A DNA stretch of 64,000 nucleotides, from contig ML976695.1 in NCBI GenBank assembly GCA_010015655.1, positions 91,873-155,872 of the forward strand, written 5' to 3'. How positions within the stretch are numbered: position 1 is the stretch's first letter; the number at the start of each line of letters is the position of its first letter. Source of the stretch: Bimuria novae-zelandiae CBS 107.79 (taxonomy: Eukaryota > Ascomycota > Dothideomycetes > Pleosporales > Didymosphaeriaceae). The notes beneath the pieces are model-generated. The model saw nothing but the letters and a program-made list of their open reading frames with translations. It ran no database searches and had not been told where the DNA came from. Below, in pieces: positions 32,960 to 43,115 of the stretch. The position numbers were made by a program, and so were the translations under genes.

Positions 32960-34464
32960 ATCTTGTTAGGGAAGAAACAGATCCCTTCGTAAACGATCTC
33001 GAGTGGGCTCCGCTTATCAGACACCCCTCTCCCTTTCTTGCTGCGGATGATGGGAACAATGTAGCAACAGAGACATTTGGCACATCTATGGAAGAAGCAT
33101 CTCCCACTGTACATAGCGGAACTCACTGTAGCGGCACCTACTACATTGGAGGGGTCTGTTATACCGGGAACATCTCACGCACTGGAAGATGGAGAGGCAC
33201 ACTCTACAGCCAAGGCAACTCACACCCCGAAAACACCTCACACACCGGGTTCCGGAACTACAACAATAAATCCTCCGGTAAACGGCTCCGACACTACTCA
33301 GAGGACGCAGGAAAAGCTTTTATACTCGTTTGAAGATACGCCAACGCCTGAGCCGTATGGAGTGGAAATTGTCATCAACAAATCAGAAGGTATGATCGTG
33401 GACGTTATGCAGTATTCAACCTGCGCTGCAAACAATGTTGGTGTTTCTTCTGTAGAAGAGGCAAAGGAAGTAAGCACCTCTGGTAAGTGTTTGTTAATTT
33501 TGTGTCTGATGCTTGGAAATTTCCGGCCGGTGTGGTCAACAGCAAGCACGCAAATCTTCTTTATTAAATTTTACTAATTTCATCTTAGGCAGAAGCTGTG
33601 GCGAAGAAATGACTTCTTCTTGTGCCCCTTTGATTAATCTTACCGTAGACGACGACCTGGTAGCAACCCTGGGGTCGACGGAGATCTCTGCTGAGAAGCT
33701 GCAGACAGAACCTTCAGGTATATCTAGTAAGACCTTAATGATTTTCGGTTGATGTGGAAATCATTAATGAAGGATTAGGCCAAAACCAGAACGATCATGT
33801 TGGCTCTGCTGTTGTGATCGACCTTACCGACGACGACGAACGGATAGCACCGGATGGCTTGCAAGTCCTTGCCACTAGTTCCACGTCTTCATCGCATTCA
33901 AAGAGTTCCGATACAGCCCAAGTCGAGGAGACGCCGACTCTATCCGACTGCGTACGCAGGGGACGAAAGCGACGGTTCCCAGATAGTGGCTCGATTCACG
34001 CATCGACAAAGCGTACCTTACGATCTACTTCAGGGGCTCATAATGACCGAAGCAATTCCAATTACAAGGCAAATTTCATGAACTGGAGCGTTGCCGCAGA
34101 CAACCTGGAACCTACGATTGGGGGATTGATTAGGAAACTTATGGAGATCTACAATGACCGTTGTGAAGATGAAGATCAAGGAATACCCAAGACTTTGGAA
34201 GATTTCTGTATTCATTGGGTATCGCAATCAACACGGAAAGAGGGTTTTGAAGTTATGACCGCCAGTTCTACGAAGGATCTTGGAAGAACTTGGAACTTCT
34301 TTCATAAAGAGTTTTCCGGTAATCCTTCTGATGACAATATCGTTGTCGAACTGTGGAAGGAGCTTAAAGATGCCTTCACGCAATTTGAGTCCAATCGTCT
34401 CCAGGTAGCGCTAGATGTACCCACAGGAAAGCGCAGCAAGTCGAAAAGGTCGATAGGTCGTTGA

Positions 34465-34870
34465 GTCATCATACTTAAGTTCGGATATAAGGGTTAATCG
34501 TATCTCATGCGGCAATCGGGCAGGTCCATATCTATGTGCATTTCGAATAATAAGACGACTTTAGACTTGAAAGCTGCCGTAAGTTGATATCTACGTCCCA
34601 GCGGTCCATTCAACTCTTGTGAGGGTATCACGAATATTTCTGGTTCGAACCTGCAGCATGTGCCTGCACCATCGCGAAATACCACAATAGTTTTACGCAT
34701 TCTGAAGATGTGCCCCCTTTTGAAGCCTGTATGAGATTAGAGCGCCTAGCAAGTTTATTTTGAAGTATGTTGTAGTGCCATTTTTGTGTTGCTTATGTGC
34801 TTAGGGATACGGTCCATGCAGCTTTGGATAGAAAGCACTTCTTGAGCGTTGGACGCTGCGTATAAATAGC
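34465..34870. other. Intergenic region; no supported gene
   Basis: A 68-codon minus frame at 34494-34700 has no recognisable features. The stretch holds the 3' ends of the converging gene remnant and the small secreted-protein gene. Confidence 0.35.
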
Positions 34871-35199
34871 TCACTGCGAAGTACTGGACAGGAGTCTTCC
34901 TAATTTAGACCACCTGATATACCAGTCCATGTTGTCAAATTTTCCGTTATAGCGGATACCACCAGACGAACGGGGCTCGAGAGCAGTTTCAGACTCAGGC
35001 TCGGCAGAGAGGCTATATTCCGCGTGGAAGATTGGTTTAGTATCCGCTGAGCAATCGAGTGTCTCGGAACTCTATATATGTCAGATTATAAACAAGCTGA
35101 CAAATGATTATCTACCTTATACGCTTCGTAGGACCGAGCAAGTATAGGAACTGAAAGTATAGTTACTAGTGCAGTAACAAAGAGCTTAGAGGTGTGCAT
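34871..35199 (-). CDS. Small secreted protein candidate, 94 aa, two exons
   Basis: Exon 1 35199-35116 encodes MHTSKLFVTALVTILSVPIL followed by ARSYEAYK, a clear signal peptide: short basic start, hydrophobic core, probable cleavage after Ala-Arg-Ser. A 44-bp intron (GTAGAT...CTGAC...TATAG) joins in phase 0 to exon 2 35071-34871. That exon encodes a 66-residue polar part with an acidic middle (LSAEPESETALEPRSSGG) and an aromatic end (FDNMDWYIRWSKLGR), ending at TGA. There is only one cysteine. Too short to appear as a single long ORF, it is seen only through the signal peptide and splice. No family recognised. A secreted role is inference. Confidence 0.55.
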
Positions 35200-35389
35200 T
35201 TTGGGTATAGGATATAGGAATAGGATGCTATTTACTTTAAGGTGGAATATCCTTAGTACTTATACTGCCATCCACGGTGCGCTATAGGAAACGGAGAATA
35301 AGTTCAGGTATTTTAACTCTCTTCGGTATTTTATCTTTGGTATTTTAGTTTTAGTATTCTGTCTTCAGAATCCCTACAACCGTCTCACA

Positions 35390-35730
35390 TATTAGTGCGA
35401 CTACAGGGAAGCGGCACTTGCAGTAACCCTAACTGCAGAATCGAAAAAAGACAGTCGAGATTTGATTACTGGATTCCGAAGTCAAAAATCGTATTTCTGG
35501 CTTGAGCTCCCGTTTTCGCACAACGCACCTCGGCTCTTCTCTGCTGAGATGCTTAAAGTATGTATGTTGAACCGGAAGTGGAAATAACGTTCCAGTTATT
35601 CCATTCCGGAAGATCGACTTTTGAATGGCTCTCCTCTTCGGTAAAATGTGCCCAGCAAACGCCAAGAATGAAGCGGATATGGAATATAATAATTCAAAAC
35701 TGGATATCGCCTTATAACTTTCCATGCGCT
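35390..35730. repeat. Dispersed non-coding repeat, inverse copy of 55540-55890
   Basis: Blocks such as GATTACTGGATTCCGAAGTC, GCACAACGCACYTYGGCTCTTCTCTG and CTTTTGAATGGCTCTC occur here and, reverse-complemented and diverged, at 55540-55890. Order is kept. The copies share no intact ORF, so this looks like an old repeat family of unknown type, possibly part of a dead element. Related fragments appear at 37300-37520 and 56080-57500. Confidence 0.65.
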
Positions 35731-36414
35731 TTTCTATCAGGGACGGAAGAACAAGAACAAGGGCCATCATCTGCCGAAGAAACTCGTCCTGTTCTGTAGG
35801 GAGGCAGGCATGAGGACAAACAAGCTGTATTGCTATCTGGGGAAAAGAGTGTGTGTAATGAGTAAGTTAGACTCCTGAGAGAAAGAGAGCGGGTGAGAGT
35901 TTTTGTTGAGTCCCTAGTCCGTGCACCTGAGTAGAACCTTCCATGTATACCACCTCTGACGTCAGTCACGTGGCTACACGTGCAAGGTGCGATAGCCAGA
36001 TGGACTCGGTGTCAACTTTAACAACCTCGGTCAAGTGTGGAATAAAATCAAGAGCCATCCCACTGTCAAAAGTCTCTTCACCAAGCCAAGCAATCACCCG
36101 TTCTGCTCTAGTAATATCTTTCCCATTAAGTTAGAGACACCTGAACGCTTTTCTCGTCTAGAGGCGGTAAACCATATCGCTTTCTTATTTTAATCTTGCA
36201 CTGAGTTGGCACTAAGAAAAGCACGAAATGGCCAATGTATCGCTTCGAGTGCATAGTAAGTCGCTGTTTCGAACTCCTGAATTTATTCGCCACTTTCTAC
36301 CGTCGGGCAAGACTATGACTATGTTCTACGAAATACAGACCTCGTACGAACCCAAGGCCTAAACAGGGGCTTTTCTCATCTGTACAGTTGATGCCTTGGA
36401 GGCACTCAATATAC
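35731..36414. other. Intergenic region; no supported gene
   Basis: Only short frames without domain or splice support. Confidence 0.35.
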
Positions 36415-36835
36415 TTACAGCGAGCGCGAGCCTTTAGTCATCGACTCAGGGACGTTGTCCATACAGCCGTACTTTACGCAGACATCCTCCAGACGTCCAA
36501 GACCAAATTCAAGATCACACGCCCTGGTGTTATGTCCATCGCCGCTTTTAACTGGCGTACACGTGGTCCAAGGTGGGGTCCTACTCCAGTCCAGCTCTGG
36601 CTGTTCGATACAGGTTGCAAGTATGCGCTGATAATTATTAAATCCCGGCTGGAATGACGTGTCGTCAAGTGGCTTCTTCGCGTTAATAAGGAATACGTGG
36701 AATAATAGTGTTACGTACAATGCAAGGGTTTTGGCTATAAAAGCCAGGATCAAAGAGGTCAAAGGGACTTCCAGGTCGCGGATGTGGGGAAGCTATAACA
36801 GCAACGCCAAATACTAGAAGGCTAGAGACAAACAT
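36415..36835 (-). CDS. Small cysteine-containing secreted protein candidate, 116 aa
   Basis: Exon 1 36835-36719 encodes MFVSSLLVFGVAVIASPHPR, a textbook signal peptide with probable cleavage at Ala-Ser/Pro, then PGSPFDLFDPGFYSQNPCI. The intron GTACGT...CAG (36718-36649, 70 bp) joins in phase 0 to exon 2 36648-36415; an earlier acceptor (AAG) would add nine residues or so. The mature part has six cysteines (NPC, ATC, TTC, RAC, DVC, YGC), an even number suited to disulfides, and Trp/Pro-rich DWSRTPPWTTC. Size, signal peptide and cysteine content are those of secreted fungal effectors or defence-like proteins; homology is not established. It lies 1.2 kb from a second signal-peptide gene on the same strand. 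Confidence 0.62.
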
Positions 36836-37807
36836 GTTCCCATATAACAATAAAGGGAATTATAACAACGGGTTCTTTATAGAGATGAGTTAATGTGTTA
36901 GGGTATAAGGATAGGAGCGATTATGCTACAGTCCTTATATAACTTCTTCTTGAGCTAGTAAAAGGCGAGTTTATGCCCCATCTTCAAATACTCAAAAACC
37001 GAAAATAGTAATCAAAAATAACAGCTGTTTTTTGAGAACACGATTTTCATAAACGTTCTTTGAACTATGCGCTCCACTCACCGCAGGTTACATAACTTTA
37101 AAGTAGACTCTTTATCTTGCGTAATATCCGTTCTCTGGTTTAGCGGAGGTGTTCATCCACTTCGGTGCCAGTGATTCACCCCATGCGATTAGGTTAAAAG
37201 TGCCGGCCTAAGGCTGACTGCAGCTAGGGTTAGAAAGGCAAGGTTAGCACTAAGTAGGGAACCGAGAATAGGACATGAGTGAGAGTATACCAGACTGAAC
37301 ACCAATCTATAGAATCCAAATTTGCAATTTGGATGTCCCAAAAGTTGAAGCGACGAGGTTGCAAAACAACTCTATTAAAATGCGGAGGTGCGCCGCGCTT
37401 GCGCACTAGGCTTCGGCTCCGAACCGTACAGCGGTTTCCGGTATCGATTTCTGGTTTTTGCACTTCGGTTACCGGTATTCAGCGCACGGCCGCTCAGAAA
37501 GGCACAGGGTGAAGGCTGTTCGCTTATTTAGCAGGATATTATTGAAACACTCGTTGGGGGCAGTGCCGTGAGGCAGATGTCGGGGAGGGGAATATAAAAG
37601 GCAGCTCAACGTCACCCCGAAACTCGATTTCCACCCAAGTGTTCCTTAAGCTACCCTACACAGCCAAGCTCATTTCATTGTCTGCTTTGCCATTCGCATC
37701 TACGGTAATTCACTTACGCTGTGACGAAATTAGCCTAGATATAATACAGGTTGGTCCCTCCCACCTCTCCAGAGACAGTACTTATCGGATCGGTACAGCT
37801 ACAGATC
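36836..37807. other. Intergenic region with a fragment of the dispersed repeat
   Basis: Around 37300-37520 the sequence (for example CGCACGGCCGCTCAGAAAGGC) resembles 56095-56125 (CGCACGGCCGCATAGAAAGG), pointing to the same repeat family as 35390. No coding gene is supported. The last 200 bp probably contain the promoter of the gene starting at 37808. Confidence 0.4.
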
Positions 37808-38758
37808 ATGCCTAAGCAACCTTTAAACACGCGTAGCTTCCAAATGCGCATCTCGTATTCCCACGACAACGCTAAGACAGTCGAATCAGCCAAAACTGGT
37901 CGAGGCAAGCTCTTGCAAGAAGATTCCGTGGTAGTTGACGATGCCGATAACGATGGGCTTTTGGCTGCTGAGATTTTATTGCAGTTCTCTGCCAAAGACG
38001 CAGGCCAAGACCCAGGGTATACATCATCCGAATCTGATACTGAGGGGACAGGAAATCGTCTGGCCGAATACGATATGCTTAAATCGTCAAAGCCTGACGC
38101 AGTGCACACTGTGGTCAAGGTCGGCCTACAACGCTGCGTAGCGAGAGGAGCTGGTCTTGAAGCAATGGAGGCGGAGGAGGTGCGAACTCCAGAAATTGTT
38201 ACCGAAGATGGTTATTCTGAAGATGAGAGCCAAGGGACATTAGGTATGCAGAATAATTAGCGGACTAGTTAATTTACTGAAGTCGTTAAAGGCAGTCCGA
38301 TCGTTGTTGACGATGAAGAGGATGTTGAAGACAGGGTTATGGCATACAGAGAACTTCAACTCCTAAACTATCTATGGGAAGCTGTGCTAACGCACTGGAT
38401 TGAGCTACCACGTCCAAGAGATGATAAGTTCCAGGAGGTATCGGCGAGCCTCTTCAACTTCGAAGAGCACTTCCTCGAAGCAGCCTCGAAAATGGAGGAG
38501 GAAGCAAAGCTGCCTGATAGTTCTGTAAAAAGCCTCGTAGGAGAATGGGCAGCCCTGGAAGAAGAGTACCTCTCCCTACTGGACAGCATGGCCTTGCCGC
38601 TTTTTATAAGTGAGGAACCAATATCGGAACTGAAGCTGCGCATATTGAAGAGGCAGAGAAAACAGATTGTGAAGTTTACTAGAGGACTGCGAGACTTAGC
38701 TGTCCACCAAGGGGATCACCAAAGATATTGTGGAGCTTCTAAAACACCAAGAGCGTAG
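37808..38758 (+). CDS. Acidic protein with SIM-like motifs, about 303 aa, two exons
   Basis: Exon 1 37808-38243 and exon 2 38283-38758 join in frame. The intron is short (39 bp, GTATGC...AAG) and its acceptor unusual, so the junction is provisional. The N-terminal half is acidic and disordered (QEDSVVVDDADNDG; GYTSSESDTEGTG). Just after the splice comes GSPIVVDDEEDVED. Both are hydrophobic triplets followed by acids, the pattern of SUMO-interaction motifs. The C-terminal half is helical and Trp/Leu/Glu-rich (LLNYLWEAVLTHWIELPRPR; LVGEWAALEEEYLSLLDSMA), then basic (LKRQRKQIVKFTRGLRD in part). It resembles the interrupted gene at 29556-34464 in organisation, not clearly in sequence. No named family. 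Confidence 0.58.
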
Positions 38759-38936
38759 CGGAAGGAATGACTACTGCGATTAGGGGAGTGATTGCGCGGG
38801 TAAGTACGCGGAAGCTAATGCTATAGAGTTAGGCTTTCTCTAGAATTGATCGTCGAATATGCCAATGTCCTTCTATAATTTAACCCTTGTTAGCCAATAA
38901 TCCACGCAGGGCTCGCAACGGATCAAATCAAAGCAA

Positions 38937-39025
38937 CATTTGATTTGATTGATTTGATTTGATTACATAAGCGTTTGATTTGATTTGATTTTAATTTGAT
39001 TTAGATTACTTGATTTGAATTGATA
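38937..39025. repeat. Left subterminal TTGATTTGATT array of hAT-2
   Basis: Repeated TTTGATTTGATT units with small variations. The inverse units fill 41975-42085 at the other end of the element. Confidence 0.85.
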
Positions 39026-39212
39026 CCCCGCTGCGGGGTAGATAGACCCTGATTTCTTGTACCAGTAAGTTATCTCCTAGCTAGCGAACTTGCTGCGATA
39101 CTTGTTGAATCAAACAAAAGGCACTTGTGAATAATAGATATACTAATCGTACGCTAGTGACTTACAGCCTCTAAAGTGAGATATTACAATAAAATTTTAT
39201 ATATAGAAGTAG

Positions 39213-41746
39213 TTAATCAGAGTCCCCAGAATTAATGTCAGAGTATTTAGTTTCAGCAATGTTTGCTACCCGACGCTCTCGTACCACACCCTCCTGTATA
39301 AGAGACCTAAGGACCTGGTTCCTCTCTAACGTGGACCCTAATAGCGAGCTTCTGTTCGTTGTACACGTTTTTGAAGCCTCACTGAATCGACGCTCTAGGT
39401 CTGAACTCATTGCTGGTGCAGCAAAGATATCAAGCGCTACCTTATGCAGTGTAGGAAAGCGCTCCTTGTTATTGCGCCACCAAGTGATAAGATCTATTGG
39501 CTCCTTCACAACCTTGCGTTTGCCAGTGGCTTTATCTATTATTATGCCATCCCGCCGTGGTACCTTTGGTGTAGTGTAGTAACGGTCAAGCTCTTGTGCG
39601 AGCGTTTCAGTATCAGGCTCGGAAGGAACGTAGTCGTCGGAAAAGAGGAGGTTGTCGTCGTTAAATTAAGTCTCTAGGATAAGGACGTTCGCCTGCGATT
39701 AAGCAGCGTAAGTAGCTTTAGTAATAATTAATGGCTCTACAGCAACGTTAGTATTAATAAATCTAGTATTATAGGACTTGCACAGCGTTTCAAAACGCTT
39801 TTAAGCGCTACTAAGCCACCCAGATCGACCCTCCTATCGTTTCTAGAGGCCTCGCCAATTAATGTTAGGGTTAAGGATCCGAGCTGCAGTGTAGGCTGGT
39901 GTTTGGTCTAAAACCCTGTAGTAGAAGTCGAGCTTTGCCCAGATTAAAGCTACAAATTGCTTTACCTCCTTACTTAGCTGGGACTCTCTCTTGCTTCGCT
40001 TAGTCTACTGTTTATAGTATTCGAGGAGCTTCTTAATCTTATTAAGCTATGTTAAGATATTTACCTTTTAACCTTCTAGTCTTTTTGTTGCTAGGTACAG
40101 TGGCTTAAGCAGCGCTTCAATCGCGGTAAGCGTGTCCTAGTTAGCAGTAGTGAGCTGGTCATGGCTTACAAGCTCGTCACCAGCTTGTTCGAGTTTAAAA
40201 AGGTGGAAGTCAACTAACTTTCGAAGCTTAAGTACTGTACCAAAATTAGTACTTAATGTAGCAGCCTTAGTGTTTCTCTAACACAAAACTTACGCCTGTG
40301 TATTATACAATATGATGAGTTCCAGCGCACACCGCCGTCACAGACTAGCGAGAAGATCTTCTTAACCTCTGCCTGACCTTCAACCTCCTTCTGAGCCTTT
40401 CTAAAGTTCTCTCTCCGCTGGTCTGAAGCACAGATGTGGTTGACAATGTTATGGGCCTTGCCAATTGCTCCTCTTTTCCTCCACTCAGCCTGCTGTACCT
40501 GAAGAGACCCTTCGTCTTGTGGATCGACTGGGTTGAAAGCGGTGGCAAGCAACTGAGTGTCCCGGTCGTTCTGCCTAGCAACATCCTCAACTCGCTCGTC
40601 ATTAAGGGCATCCTTATTCAACTTCCTCTTTGTAGACGCGCTAGGCTTATAGGTTAAGGCTGATTGAGCTGCAAGGTTGATAACATGGCCTCCGCATCGT
40701 AAACGACGATGTCGCCAGTCGAATGAGAACACATCTCCAAGGAGCCGGCAGGCAGCGTCGTTATTATAGGCGTTGTCACCAACAATATAGCCAATGCTAC
40801 TGCTATGAATTTCGTGCTCATTGCAGATTGTGCGTATAAGGTTGCAGATAGCCTCTCCAGTGTGACGGCCGTGGATCTGTCGGAGGGCAACAAGGACGTC
40901 AACCCGCTCGTAATCAGTATTCAGGTAGTGGGCTTCAACGCCAAGGAAGGAGAGGTGATTGTACGATGACCAGATATCAAAGCTAAGCGAGATCTTCGAT
41001 TGTGCGGCTTGAATAGAGCAATGAAGTACACCGATAGCTTCGGTACCTAGTCAGTCTATAAAGTCAAGAGAAAGAGAGAAAGGGAGAGTACGCTTACTAT
41101 AGCTATAGTGAGCCTTAATTAGTTGCTTGATAGAGTTGCTACTTTGGTATAGAAACCTGTTATTAATCTCTAGGTTGAGGGCCTTGAAAAGCTCTCTCGC
41201 TTGTAATAAGGACGCTCCGCCATAGCTTTAGTTATTAAGAACTACCCAATCAACTAGCCTCTGCTGGAATTTAAGGAAGTTAATGTTCGTGAACGTGCGG
41301 AGGCGCTTATCTATAGCCCTAAGTTAAGTATTTAAGGTACTGATCCTGTTGTCTTCAACACAGCTGTCAAGGTCGAATGGGCCATGTGTATCAGGTGAAT
41401 TGTTTCGCTCTACTTGGCTGATGTTATGCTTTCGGAGTAGATGCCCTGCTGCTGCTGTTGAGGACACTGGATCAAAGGTAGTCTCATAACCAGCACTATT
41501 ACAATGGGTACAAATCCAACGGTCTTTGCTTGAGTTCGATGGGTGATAGACGAGGGCGCCGTGATTGTAGATCCAACTTCGGCGTTGTCGAGAGTGCTTA
41601 TGTGCAAGCTGACGTCGGAGCAAATAGCCGCCGCAAAATTGAGTATTGATATCGAAGCTATGTGGAATAGCATACTCGCGTTCGCATGTTGGAGACAAAG
41701 GCAGGTTAGATAAGCTGGCAAGCGACTCAGAAGATATTGATGTCAT
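39213..41746 (-). pseudogene. hAT-2 transposase, degraded
   Basis: The N-terminus at 41746 (MTSISSESLASLSNLPLSPT) leads into a BED-type zinc finger: WICTHCNSAGYETTF then HLLRKHNI (C-x2-C...H-x4-H). The middle piece (40732-40253) reads RLRCGGHVINLAAQSAL and VCDGGVRWNSSYCII, matching the catalytic core of hAT enzymes (CxxHxxNL and RWNS motifs). The C-terminal dimerisation domain is nearly intact at 39509-39213 (WWRNNKERFPTLHKVALDIF...SSDLERRFSEASKTCT). Stops between the pieces make it inactive. Confidence 0.9.
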
Positions 41747-42111
41747 GCTAAGGGATAGAACATATTTTAAGAGAAGATCGTGTGCATAACTGCAGTATAT
41801 AGTAGAGGTAGATTAAATATATTTCTAGGGGTATCATAAGTAAGGCACGAGGCATAAGGCATAAAGCGGGAGTGACGGAAGTTAGATAATTAGTTTGACT
41901 AATAGAGTTGCGAGGCTATCTGTCCGCCGCACTTTAAGTTTAACTTTTAGTGGCTAACAAGGTTATACCATGAAAATTTCAAATCAAATCAAGTTATTCA
42001 ATTAAAACAAGTTATTCAAGTTTGGCTCAAATCAAAAACAAATCAAGCTATTCAAATCAAATCAATCAAGCTTTGATTTGATTTTGAACCATTGCGAGCC
42101 CTGAATCCACG

Positions 42112-43115
42112 TAACATCTACGCACAGCTTTGGTGATTTAGTTGTAGGCTAGCTAGATGCCTGAACCACGCTTTAGTCTCCGTTGGCAACGACCTCCACA
42201 CTAAGGAAGAACGCCACGTTGGAGAAGGGTCCTAAGCTAGCGACGCAAAAGAAAACGCCAGGCAATTTATTGTAGTAGGGGTGCTTCCCCACTTAGGAAA
42301 GCTTTGGTTCATCACAACAGGCCTCAATAGGTGTGTCCTGTCTTGGATCTTAGAGTGCGATGAGAGGCTGCATTGGAATCCAAGAACCACCAAGTCTAAT
42401 GTCCATCCCTATGGATCGAACATCCCTCTACGCAGAACCACGAACATCCTTCATGCGCCGCAACTCTTAGCCACGCCCTACAATAATCTTTTAGCTACTT
42501 AGCCAACATACTTTAGATGCGTCTCCACCTGCTATTAGGTTTTAATAATTAAAATTACAACGTTATAGTTGCGCTTTTAGTCGTTACGTTAGTAGCACTA
42601 GAAGCTCTAACAGCAAGACACCCTTGTTCCACTGCGGGTAACTACATTTAGTGTCGCATCGGAGGTCCTAAAGCATAGCCAGTTGCACTGCAGTACAGCG
42701 TATAAGAGTTTTAGGTTGTATAGTCCTTATTAATATACGCTCCGGATTTGTCCGTGAAGCAAGGCAGGCTTTTGCGTTTTAGTAAGAGAACTTCGGGCGC
42801 TTACGTAGTAGCGTATTATAAATCTAGCGGCCTATATTGTACACCATGCTTAACGAAGCTTAAGGTGTGGCGTATGCTTCTAGAAGCTTCCTTTCTAAAA
42901 CCATAAGCAGCTAGTGAATCTAGCGTATAAAAGGGGCGTGGCAAAGGGGTCGTTTCTATGACATTATTTAGTACCAGCCGCTCTCTCGTGAGGTTCACGA
43001 AGCTTCGATGTGGCAAAGAATTACTCTATATATACATGCACATCTCCGGTCCTCTATGAATGCCGATTTAGAAAAATAATAGAGAAGAAGAACAAGTAAG
43101 CTTTGAGACGTGCTA
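42112..43115. other. About 1 kb without a supported gene
   Basis: Host sequence after the hAT-2 target site, then the downstream region of the NLR gene. Short frames only. The stretch 42520-42900 is rich in TAG/TAA in all frames, as in RIP-affected DNA, but no transposon domain is readable. Confidence 0.35.

Larger units (their letters stand above)
29556..34464 (+). pseudogene. SIM-motif protein gene interrupted by a hAT transposon
   Basis: Without the transposon the exons read 29556-29714, then 29767-29811 continuing at 32968 to 33482, 33589-33717 and 33779-34464. The codons GAT CTT GTT before the element continue as AGG GAA GAA ACA GAT after the second copy of ATCTTGTT, which proves insertion into a coding exon. 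The frame then shifts near 33110-33130, a second lesion. The middle is Thr/Pro/Ser/Glu-rich. Two hydrophobic-plus-acidic motifs, APLINLTVDDD and VVIDLTDDDE, match SUMO-interaction motifs. A basic segment (GRKRRFPDSG) and a charged helical C-terminal domain follow (MNWSVAADNLEP to ALDVPTGKRSK). Downstream introns have good sites (GTAAGT...TTAG; GTATAT...ATTAG). A SUMO-binding nuclear role is inference. Confidence 0.7.
38907..42103 (-). mobile_element. Complete but dead hAT transposon (hAT-2), 3197 bp
   Basis: Termini CAGGGCTCGCAACGG at 38907 and the inverse (CCATTGCGAGCCCTG) ending at 42103. Target duplication AATCCACG at 38899-38906 and 42104-42111. Immediately inside both ends are dense TTGATTTGATT / AATCAAATCAA arrays (38937-39025 and 41975-42085), the subterminal repeats. 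One transposase gene runs on the minus strand. The terminus is related to hAT-1 but the subterminal motifs are completely different, so this is another family. Confidence 0.95.
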
